Below are positions 13,301 through 25,600 of a stretch of DNA of 64,000 nucleotides, piece by piece. Position 1 is the stretch's first letter, and the number at the start of each line of letters is the position of its first letter. The notes under the pieces were generated by a model that saw only the letters and a program-made list of their open reading frames with translations, had not been told where the DNA came from and ran no database searches. Source of the DNA: Polyodon spathula. Its lineage: Eukaryota > Chordata > Actinopteri > Acipenseriformes > Polyodontidae. Location: the NCBI RefSeq assembly GCF_017654505.1, contig NC_054535.1, forward strand, positions 44,700,664-44,764,663, in the 5' to 3' direction. Made by a program: the position numbers and the translations under genes.

Positions 13301-16300
13301 AGTTAAAATATCTGCTCACCCGGTTTTGTGTAGTGTTAGTCCGTTTTTGTTTGTCTATTTATTTTGGCGAATGTGCCATGTCCTGTTTGTGTTTGTTACA
13401 CCGTTTGTTTTCTGTTCTGTTTATTTATTAAATGCTGAGCGAAAGGATTCGCTCAGCTCCAAACTCCACCTCTCTCATTGTTTTATTTCCTGGCTCTGGT
13501 CTGACGCCACACACTCCGGCCGTCTTTGTGACAGGGGGCTTTCATTTGTGATATACTGTATGAAATTGAGTGTTTTTTTCTGTAAAAATACGTATAGTAG
13601 TAACTCGACAGTACTTGCAAACTTAAAAGTTGTACCTTCTTTTCTTTGCCGTCTTCCACAACAAAATCCTTATGGTCACAGGCACATTCTTCTGGGGTGT
13701 TTGTGTGTAAGATTTTTTTACATTTCGCCAAAATTTGCAATTGTTTTAAATCCTCTGTATCTTAACTGTAATACAGCTTTAAATCCTTCTAAACAACCCT
13801 CCATTCTATAGAAATGTAGGAATGTGCTGTCACTCAGCAGCTGGAGCGGGTTTAAAGTATTCTGAATGAATCAATGATAGTTACAAGGCAGGAAAGAGGG
13901 ACAGTGCCCACTGTGCTGGGAAATGTATTTTTTTATTTGTACTGTAGGTTTTCCTTTTTTTAAATGGGAAAGAAGTGAAGTCAACATGATTTGAGTAACC
14001 ATTTCCACAGTTTCTCCGGTGTTTATTGGCTATCCACAGATTTCATTTTTTCTTTGTATTGGGGGTGTTTAAATCTGGTTTTATCGGTCAAAACCGAAAA
14101 TCAGAAGCCCTAATTACAAATAATCAGCACTGGTGATTTAGACTAGGTTCAGGAAAGCTTGTGAGCCCTTCACGTTCCAAGAACAAAAACAAACATGCAG
14201 GAGGGGATATTTTTTAATATGTCTACTTATTAAATTGTGTAAACAGGTAAACAAAAACACTACTGTTAAATGCTTGGCTGTCTTAAGATGACACATTCAT
14301 TGATCTTACTACATGCTATGTACCAGAATATAATGAAATATTCAGACAGTAACCAAATCCTTTGATGAGATCAGAGGCTAATACTTCCCACGGCACCAGA
14401 TTAGAAAAGCAATTGGCCTAATTACATGATGCATAATTTATTCTGCCCAGCACTGAACAATTATGTAAATCACATTGCCCTGTGACCCACTTGGCTAAAC
14501 CACCCCCACAGTGATTGGCCATAGCTGTTATTGAAATGTGAAACTAATTATTAAAAAAGGAAGTTTTAGTAGGGGGCATATAAGTTATTATTAGCCATTT
14601 ACTTCCCAAAATGTATGTGTCAGTAACAAACAACCCCCACAGTTTTAAATTAAATTAGAACTACCAGTATGATGAAAAAGTTTCATAAACTGTATGAATT
14701 TTAATAGAAACTGTATATGTCGTACTTAGTACCTACATGTCATGTACGCAAATGAGGTGTTGGTATCTGGTAAACTATATTAAAATGATGATTTAGTGTT
14801 TGGACAAACTCCTCAAGATGCATAAAAATGTAAGTGTGACATGCAGACTGACAGATGTACAGACACCTCAATCTATCCTTACAATCTGATACAAATGCCA
14901 AGTTTCATCACAATTTAAAAAGAAGTAAAACAATGTGCAGTGAAAACCTGGAGTCCTAGTTTCCCTCTCGGAAACTGTTTAAACTAGCTGGACAAGAATT
15001 CAAGATGAGTTTCTCAGTGTAAATTAGTGCATACAAATAAGTGACTCACCTGTAAATAAAGCTTGTTGTCTTTTGTTATAGCATCCATCAACTCTTTCTG
15101 CAGCGGAGGCTCAGCATTTAACCTCATGCCATTAATGGTGCTGCCATTTACACCTTTTCTGAGGTCTTGCTTTTTGTAGAAAAGAACATAAGCTGTGTCC
15201 TTTGGGAACCTGCAGGTGACGTTCTGCACAGACTGGAAAGAGGTAAAGGTCACTCTGCTGTCATTGAAGAGGAACCAGTCCCTGGCAGACTGGCCTACAT
15301 CACGGTCCTGTTTGGCCACTGAAGTGCATGTGGAGCTTGTGGTAGCCGGGCTCGAGGAGACTGTACCATTTGAGTTTAGATGACATGTGGAATCCTGAAT
15401 TTCCCCTTCCTGATAGCACAGACTAGGTGGCAAGGAGGAATCTGAGCTGGTGACATTCCTACCATAGGAATAGTAGTGTCCGCTTTCAGAGGACATACCG
15501 GAATGCATGACCACAGAGCTAAGAACGTAGGTTACCGACTGGGCTCCCATCGTCATTTCCTCTACCTCGTCCTCCTCTTCCACTTCAACCTCCACCTCCA
15601 CCTCCTCCTCTTTCCCAGAAGGTTTAAGTTTCTTCGCCAGGTTCTCCTCACTCTCTGGCGAGTCCACCTGCAGAGGTGAAGAGCTCCTGCTTCCAGACAC
15701 AGAACTAGCAGCGCTCTTAGCTATCCTGTGATGAACAGGAAGCTGTAGGTAGGGCGGAATTGCCACGTTGTCCAGAATCTTGCGGCGCACGTGACTCTTG
15801 GCGTCATACGAGAAGCGCAGGAGGGTGAGGATGAGGTATTCTGGATCATCAACAACATGCATAGTTTTCACAGCATTCTGCAGCGAGGCACATTTCTCAC
15901 AGTAGTATTTGTTGTCCTCGTCAAGAATCTCAGGTTCCAAGAAGTAATTTATTAAATCTGGTACAGATGGGGGGAGACTGCCATCCTGTTTCTCAGGTTC
16001 AAAGGTATTAACATTAGTTGCCACATGTTTCTGCAGAGCAGTTGACTCATTGTTTCCTCCTGCAGGCTCTTCAGCTTCAACAGGGATGGGTGATTTGTCG
16101 GACCAGGGGGTGCTCCCACTGGACCTGCTGCTGCATTCATTTTCTGGTGCAGAAGGTGAACATGAAAGCTCCAGCTGCTGAGTTTTAGCCAAAGGACGAA
16201 AAGCTAAAGAGAGGTCAGTAAAAGGCTCTAACTTCTGAGAAATACTATTGCATTCCATGCAACGTATAGATGTAGAAAGTTTACCCCCAAACATTTTTTC

Positions 16301-16618
16301 TATGAGTGTCTTCTCTTTGTCACCCTTTTCTGCAGGGGGCTCTGCAGAGGGACGGTCCATACTTGAGGCATCCTGTACAACGCCATTAGTGTCACTATAG
16401 GAACTATTAACACCCGGATTAGGGTTAGTCTTCTCCATCTTAAAAGCCCTAATGGTCTTCTCTTCTTCATCCAATCTTAATTGAAAAACAGAAAACAATA
16501 AATAGTGAAACCTACGAACATAAAACTTAAATCCTGTAACCCTATAGGTATCAAAAACAAATTTGTTTTACATAATTTTTGAATACGCTCATGAAATCAA
16601 ATTTCAAATATGTGTGTC

Positions 16619-16658
<40 letters not shown>

Positions 16659-19600
16659 GGGGGGGGTAGAAGACTAGAGGCCTTGCAAGTTAGTATGTCC
16701 ACAAAACCTAACATTTTCACCATCAGAGCAATACTAAAAGAATGTATTACTTTCAACATGCCCTAACAATAACATTTAATCTTAAACTCAATAAATGGAA
16801 ACCTCAAGAAAAATCAATAATCAAATGAGCACAAAAATTCAACAGTACAGATAAGTAAACAAAGTAATTTTCATTTAAAAAAAACAAACAAAAAAAAAAC
16901 AATTGCAGGGTAAACATCATTAGAAGTGGAATAGTAAAATTAAATTGCTTTACTTAGTGTAATTTTATCCAATACCTGTCTAACAAGAATCGCAGGTATT
17001 CAGAGCAGTCCTGCTGAGTCCCAGGAGTGAACCATGGGGGTCTCGATGCTTCAAAGAAATTCCGGGGTGCATATGCTGCTCTCTGAAGTGAGACATAATT
17101 ATATAAAAAAGTAAGTTTCTCAACTAAAGCTTGCACACCAAATTAAATAGCACTTCATTCAAATCACAAAAATATGTGATTAATACTGTAAGCTTCATTT
17201 GATCTGGGAAAGTTCCAAGTCAAAAGCTAAGCTAATATATTTTGTTTAATTTTTAATACAATGAAAGCTTTTAAACTTTTACCAAGGAAAACAATTGTAC
17301 ATTTTAGATTCCTGTATATAAAATAATGCACACAATGTACATTTAATAAAAAAAAATAGAGTACTGTGCAAAAGTTTTAGGCAGGTGTGAAAAAATGCTG
17401 TAAAGTAAGAACGCTTTCAAAAATAGACATGTCAATAGATTATATTTATCAATTAACTAAATGCAAAGTCAGTGAACAGAAGAAAAATCTAAATCAAATC
17501 CATATTTGGTGTGACCACCCTTTGCCTTCAAAACAGCATCAATTCTTCTAGGTACACTTGCACAAAGTCAGGGATTTTGTAGGCATATAGTCAGGTGTAT
17601 GATTAAACAATTATACCAAACAGGTTCTAATGATCATCAATTCAATATGTAGGTTGAAACACAATCATTAACTGAAACAGAAACAGCTGTGTAGGAGGAA
17701 TAAAACTGGGTGAGGAACAGCCATACTCGGCTAACAAGGTGAGGTTGCTGAAGACAGTTTACTGTCAAAAGACATACACCATGGCAAGACTGAGCACAGC
17801 AACAAGACACAAGGTAGTTATACTGCATCAGCAAGGTCTCTCCCAGGCAGAAATTTCAAGGCAGACAGGGATTTCCAGATGTGCTGTCCAAGCTCTTTTG
17901 AAGAAACACAAAGAAACGGGCAACGTTGAGGACCACAGACGCAGTGGTCGGCCAAGGAAACTTACTGCAGCAGATGAAAGACACACCATGCTTACTTCCC
18001 TTCGCAATCGGAAGATGTCCAGCAATGCCATCAGCTCAGAATTGGCAGAAAACAGTGGGACCCTGGTACACCCATCTACTGTCCGGAGAAGTCTTGTCAG
18101 AAGTGGCTTTCATGGAAGACTTGCGGCCAAAAAGCCATACCTCCGACGTGGAAACAAGGCCAATCGACTCAACTATGCACGAAAACACAGGAACTGGGGT
18201 GCAGAAAAATGGCAGCAGGTGCTCTGGACTGATGAGTCAAAATTTGAAATATTTGGCTGTAACAGAAGGCAGTTTGTTCGCCGAAGGGCTGGAGAGCAGT
18301 ACACGAATGAGTGTCTGCAGGCAACAGTGAAGCATGGTGGAGGTTCCTTGCAAGTTTGGGGCTGCATTTCTGCAAATGGATTTGGGGATTTGATCAGAAT
18401 TAATGGTCTCCTCAATGCTGAGAAGTACAAGCAGATACTTATCCATCATGCAATACCATCAGGGAGGCATCTGATTGGCCCCAAATTTATTCTGCAGCAT
18501 GACAATGACCCCATACAGCGAAAGTCATTAAGAACTATCTTCAGCGTAAAGAACAAGGAGTCCTGGAAGCGATGGCATGGCCCCCACAGAGCCCTGATCT
18601 CAACATCATCGAGTCTGTCTGGGATTACATGAAGAGAGAGAAGCAACTGAGGCTGCCTAAATCCACAGAAGAACTGTGGTTATTTCTCTAAGATGTTTGG
18701 GCCAACCTACCTGCCGAGTTCCTTCAAAAACTGTGTGCAAGTGTACCTAGAAGAACTGATGCTGTTTTGAAGGCAAAGGGTGGTCACACCAAATATGGAT
18801 TTGATTTAGATTTTAATTCTGTTCACTCACTTTGCATTTAGTTGATAAATATAATCTATTAACATGTCTATTTTTGAAAGCATTCTTACTTTAGAGCATT
18901 TTTTTCACACCTGCCTAAAACTTTTGCACAGTACTGTATCTATGATAAAATAAAAAGTTTGTGCTATTTGTACAAACTTGTTTACAGTAAACACTTCTTC
19001 ATACTAATTTAAAAACTAGCCAGGACACAGCTTCCATGTGTATTCATTTGGTTTTTGCCCTCAACATAGCAATACAAAATATGTAAAATGTAATGTAAAT
19101 ACAAACCTGAGTGTGAGCCAAGAATGCAAACAGGAGCTGAAGTCTTTTCATTAATGTATATGATCCATTGAGATTTAGAGATAAAACAGATCGCCTAAAA
19201 CTGTTAAAAATAAAAAAGCATAAATAATACAATAATGGAAGTCAAGGCAGGCAAGTAGTTGAAACACATTAGAACTTTTACGCAGATTTGTTTTAAAAGT
19301 ATATTAGGAGCTATGAGTATCATGAAAATGTAAGCCACCATGACCTACATCAGTATGCTTATGTACAAACATACCAAGCATCTAAAGAAACTTATCACTA
19401 TTATAACACATTTATTTTCAGAACAAAATTAGGTACATAAAATGACGGACATTGACGTAATGCTTTGGTTTAAATCACTCGATCATTGATTCTTGACCAT
19501 GACACGCTTGAGTGACTATGACTGAAGCATATCCAATTAATCACCTAAGTAGTGAGACAGTCGATTGGACACTGGATATGGAGTGATTTCAGCCACTGTG

Positions 19601-22600
19601 TTACAAGTATGAATAAGCAATAAAGAAAAATCACAAAGAAAAAACAAATGTGCCAGGTCTGTCAAGAGAGCAGCGCCTTTGCGCAATCGGCATGTTGGAG
19701 GCTGGACTAGAGCAGCGTACTGTGGCTTGCTGTCTTGGGTGCTCACAGCCAGCAGTTTCAAACCTGGCGAGTCGGTAAAACCAGACACACTCTTTCAATG
19801 ACAGTCCACAAACAGGGAGACCAAGAGTCACAACACCTGCCCTAGATCGACAGATCATTTAGCAGCATCTTCATGATGTTAATTGTTAAATCAGCACAAT
19901 AAAACGTCACTACACCTACTCTAAAACAGAGTTCATCATTTTGATCACATCTAGTGAATTTTATCCAAATATAAAAAAAGTGATGTTTCTTTTGATGCTC
20001 AGTATATGTTTGACACACCAAAAGATGGATACATGCCTCCATACACTGTAACATATTCTGACAGTCAAAATTGAAAATAAACTGCTTTGTAAACATAAAG
20101 TTTTAGACAAACAGGTGCCCCCAGATTCTGATACTCTCAATAAAAGGTGCTAAAAAAAAGATTGTTAGAATTTTTTCACAATCAGTAAAGTGTGGTTTAT
20201 TTATGCATTCCCAGCAGGGGATACTTACTCTGTGGCCATAAACAGAGTCTGAATGATGCTGTTCATGTAACAAGTATTCCCAAGGTTTATCAGGCCTGTC
20301 TTGCCAGTTTCTGATTTTCCTGTGAGCCTCAAAAGACCAGAAGCCAAGGAATTGGACTGTGATGTCCAGGCACTTTGATTCAAAATAAGTTTGATCTTTT
20401 CCTCGCTGGGTTTGGGCAACTCCTGCAAAATTAAAACGAAAGTGCCTAGCAACTACAGTTTCAATATATATGCATAATGCAGTTAGCCTCTTATTGCAAG
20501 ATAAAATAAGAATAACAAAAAACAAATTAAACAGTACACTATGAAATTGAGTCTTTATGGTAGTTTATAAATGAACTACTATAAATCAGTTTAAGTAGAT
20601 TTTTTAGACACTTTGGCCCACAAGGTTCAATACTTTATGGTTTAGCCATTATATTAAAATAATCTAATACACTTTTAAAATTACAAATTTTTATATGTAT
20701 CTGTTACATATAACCATGTTTCGACTTTCTTTTTTGAAAATATTATTGATTTGTTTGGGCATCAGGATTTAAAAATCACCTGTGTTTTCCTTTAGCTGTT
20801 TTGTTAGGTAGAGTTATTGCCCAAAGAAAACATTTTGTTTCATATAACAGCAGAGCTACTATTGTGAAGCTTTAGGGGGTTCAACCTAGAGTGTTTTTTT
20901 GCAGCACATCACTCTTCACAAGCATGATGTCTTTTTTCACTGTAAATAACTTAAAATGAGTTTTCTTACTGATATAGTTAGTTGTTACCTTTATGGCTTC
21001 CAGGATACTCTCATAGAGGTCAGGAAATCCAGAGAACTGATACATCATACAGAGTATGAGCTCAGTAAATTGTACAAGGAAGGCTTTGCTATTGGGAAGT
21101 CCATCGCTTTTTAGAGACTGAACCAGGTGCACGATGTGTGGCACCACCTGCAAAACCACAAAAGAGAACTTAATCTTAGGAAAAAGGTTTATATGCACTT
21201 AACATTTCTATCTACATTTTTTCCAAAGAACTGTATCTAATAAATGAAAACAAAAACTAAACCCCAACACATATAAAACAGAGGGAAAAACATCTACAAT
21301 GCCATTTCATCACATCCATCTTAGGACCATGATTCATTATTATTATAATAATTATTACCGTTCTTACTATTTTACAGCAGAGTAGAATGTGTTGGTATTG
21401 CTTGCTATCTACACATTGTTATCAGTGCTTCTCACTCACTTGAAGGAATGGACATGGTCTTACTGACAAGTGAATCGTTTGCAAATGTCAAGGATAATCC
21501 TTTCCTGTGAGGAAGAAGTCGAATGGACATAACAGACTTTACGATCCCTTAAAATACCTACATTGTAAAGTGCAACATATAAGCAATGGTTAATTGCTAT
21601 TGGGATTCTGTTTGTACCCTGTGTAACTTGCCCCCATCTGACACAGTCAATTTGTTTAAGAGCAGGGATTGAAATCATGGGTATTCTGGTTCACTGGCCT
21701 CAGTTCAGCCCTGTACTGTCAGTTTAATGGATGGACTTACCAAGTGGAATGCCTCTGGGGAATGCTGGAAACTGAGGAGCATGTGAGAAAGAACAGTCAA
21801 AGCACCTTGCCTCACTATTGGGTACCACAGACGATTAAAAACCTATAAACAAAATATCAATACAACGATACACTGTCACATCGGTTACTCGGATAAAAAT
21901 AAAACAAATGTGGTTACAAACATTTTTCTTAAAAGATTATTTTAGAAGCACACGTGAACAAAAGTTTAGATTCAAATGGTTCTTTATACAATATACATAA
22001 AATAAAACATTCATCTAACAATAGTTTAATTGATTTAAATCATGACCTATAGTACAAGTGCCAGTGTGCCCTTTGCTAAAAAGGGACAGTCACAGCCAAA
22101 CAAGTCTAACTTTTACACTCAAAATTCTTATTGGCCTACAGCTTGAATAATTAGGTTATTAGGTCTTAGTGCATCCCTTTCTGTTGTGTGTTTATTCTTG
22201 CATTTAGTAACTATCCATCTTCACACTATTCTGTTTTTGGTTCACTCAGATTACAAAAGCCACAGACCACCAGCAAGCTCCCTGGAGAGGACAGCTCAAA
22301 GTATCTTCACTTTAGTGACTTGCTGAACCCAGCTGATTAAGTAGCTGTAACAAACAGCAGAACAGAATCCTATTTGTGGAAGTTACGCTTGTGCACACAA
22401 CACCTCCAAAAAAGATTCTGTGACACTTGTTACAGAAGAGCGAAACTGCCATAATTTGTATCTCCAATGAGCTATGTTTAATTCGGATCAGGGACAGGCC
22501 TGTTTTGAGGATGTTTCCCGAATACGTACATTATACAAACCTCATTCTTCAGAGAATCTAACCTATTTCAAAATCAACACCCATTCCAGATACAATACAT

Positions 22601-25600
22601 CATCCAACCCCTCCAAACAGCATAACAAATGCCCTTGTCCCTGTTCAGCAGTCAACTCTCTCCCTGCAGAAATACATACCAGCTCAATTTTGAGTAGGGT
22701 TACATCAATGAGAATAGTGAACTTCTGTACAGCTGCCAATCCCTTTAGCAGTGCAATCACCCATGTCTCAACATGCTGAGCAAGAGGCCAGGATAGCCAG
22801 TCAATCATTCTGGGGAGGAGGAAAGCAAATTAAATAAAAGAACCAACAGTCATTTATTTATTTTTAAAGACACTAAGTTGTAGAATAGAATCCATCTCAA
22901 TTGTTCTGAATGCAAACAGCTCATTGCAGCCTGCTTTCTTGGTTTTTATTATTGCTTGTAGGTTGTTTGCAATTGCTACTTTTATTAAATTACATAAATG
23001 GCTTTTATCTCTTGCATCGCTTTTTCATTTCATTTTCAATTATTCTGCCATAACTTTGTCAGTGAAGTGAGGCTGCATACAGCACATCTTACCTGCACAG
23101 TGCTCGAGTCATACTGGCGTCTTTTACATTCTGGTCTGTAGTAAGGCTCCTAATGAGAACTGTAATCATTTGTAATGGGATGTGCTGAACGAGGCTTGCT
23201 AGTGCAATGGAAGGTTCAAAAGATGGATCTGTTCAGAAAACAAGACAAATAGCTTTCAGAAGAGCTTTATCTGAGAAAATATAGGGAATGCAGTAAAAGG
23301 ACCCAACATGCAATACTGTATACCTAAAGTCAGTTATGTGACTTCTAAAACATAAGGAGCCACTTTTATGTTAAGAAGTTACAACATTGGTGATTTAAGA
23401 TACAGAGAAAAGTGTTTATTTGAAAATTTGAGAACTGTAAACCAGTGTTGTAGTCAAGTCACAAAAATTGGGACTCGAGTCGAATTGAGTCACTGCCAAG
23501 CTTGAGTCAAGTCGACAGAGTTTGCTTGAGTCAATTAGAGTTATTATTTCTGAGAGTTTGATTTAATCAGATTACTTTTACGAGATTAGCAATATACAAG
23601 TAAAAAGAAAAGAACATACTTCAGCAGCACAGAGTGTATGTTGTTCGGTTTAATGCATATTAATCTAAAGTTATACTACGGTTTAAAAAACTCAATGTTT
23701 TAGAAAACAAAAAACGAGCAAAACAAGCCATATTTTGCTGAAATTGTAATTTGTTTAAAAACAAAACTACCACAAGCAAATCCAAACTCATGGATAAACT
23801 TTAAAAAAAAAAAAAAAGTTAACGTAATACACTGTACCAACTTTGCTTTACATTTACATAAACAACCCTGTCTAATAAAACTGCTTCATGTATTCATGTT
23901 CAGTGTTGAATGAGACCAGTCAGTATCCAGAGCTGTTCAAAGACACTGAAAACAATAACAATCACCCCTAAAGATCAGATCAACAAGTTTGGCAAGAACG
24001 AATTTCATGATGGAAATGTGCCGCTTTGTAGTTCACGCAGCAAGGCTGTAGATTACACTCATAGACAGGCCACTGTAGAACACATTAGCGCTAAACATAA
24101 ATTGAATGAAAGGAAACGTAAACAAGTAGACTTGGAATTAGTTTCTGTGCTCAACGCCAGCGTCTTACGACAATCTGGCTGGAGAATTCTGCAATTTTAC
24201 TTTACAATAGCCAACCGGACAATGAAAGCTAACTGAGTGAATATTAATTGTTCTTTTTTTTCTTCCTACAACAGGGTATTATTTGTAACACTTGAAGTAA
24301 AAAATAAATAAACAAACAGGGTCAAAGTAATCTGCAAATATGTAGGCATTTTATGGGTTAAGTTGAAGTAAAAAATCAGCATACAAATAAACAGGCTAAC
24401 AGGAAAACATTCAAAACGTTGACTCCCTATTGAAAGTGTCGTACACTGCGTATGTCTGGCTATGCCATTGTAATTCAGTAATTCTGGAAAACAAACATGA
24501 CCTTGCAACAGCTTCATTGATTGCCTGTACTGTGTGCTAGTGCCAGTGGCTGTAGGATACTGGATTGTAAAGAAAATAAATACAATTATTAAAAAACAAG
24601 CCCAATTCCACTTATAAGCGGATTCGCTGGCACCCACTGCATCTCGACAAAGCGCGTCCAGCAGGCCCCTGTAGTGACCCCTCTGGCCACTATGGATGTC
24701 CAGCAGGCCACCGTAGTGGTCCCTTCTCTGTCAATGTTTTTTTTTCCCCCATCTGTCTTTCCAGCTGCAGGCTTCAACAGGGCCCCACAGCCTACCCATT
24801 TTTTCTACTGCATTTAAGTTTTAATCTTAAGTAAATAAAAATCTACTGATTGACCCATCAAATTAAGTATTGAGTGGTAAGATTTCTCAGTGCTGGCAGG
24901 AGGCAGACTGCTTACTTCTCTCCCCATCTACTCCACAGTTCTGGCAAACTCCACGAGAGCAGGTACTCTATATTTACCTTCCATGCTGCTGACGCTGTTC
25001 TCTCTGTCTATGTTCTCACATGTTCCTCTCACTCAAAGAGGCAGGGCTTGTACACATCAGAAGGGCTACGGTTACTGAAAACTAAATTGATTGTTTAATT
25101 TATAAAGACTTGAGTCTTTCAAGTCTTTTCTTGCAGAGACTTGAGCCAAGTCACCGACTTGAGTCATTACAACTCTGCTGTAAGCTTATGGCGCTAAATC
25201 AAAACTGAATCAGCAAAGGATTGCAGACTGCTAAATATTACATTAAAAAAAAAAAAAAATCTACTTTTGGATTGCTTAGAATAAACTGGGCATATCAACA
25301 TTATGACAAGTGGAGAACTCATTATAAAACCAGGTATGCAACTGCTTCTACCTGCAAATTGAAATTTGATGCCATTGCAATTACTGAATTCCTTTCACAA
25401 AATGTGCCTTTATCTTAAAGTGACACAGTATGCTTTGTACTTTGTTGGTGAACACCACTCTCTCAAACCCACATTTTAAGTAATCGCTTCCATTTTACGC
25501 AAACCTATTTTAAAAGTAGAAGCTCATTCTGATCAATTGGTTACCGAGTTTCCACAGTGATTTTAGGCAGTGCAACTTAACACTCCCTGCTTTCTTACCT

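Noticed and set aside
13326..13811. 161-residue plus ORF
   Set aside because: It starts inside the solo LTR and runs into intron sequence, so it is a fortuitous read-through frame.
15195..15679. Plus-strand ORFs over USP38 exon 9
   Set aside because: Antisense shadows of the USP38 coding sequence.
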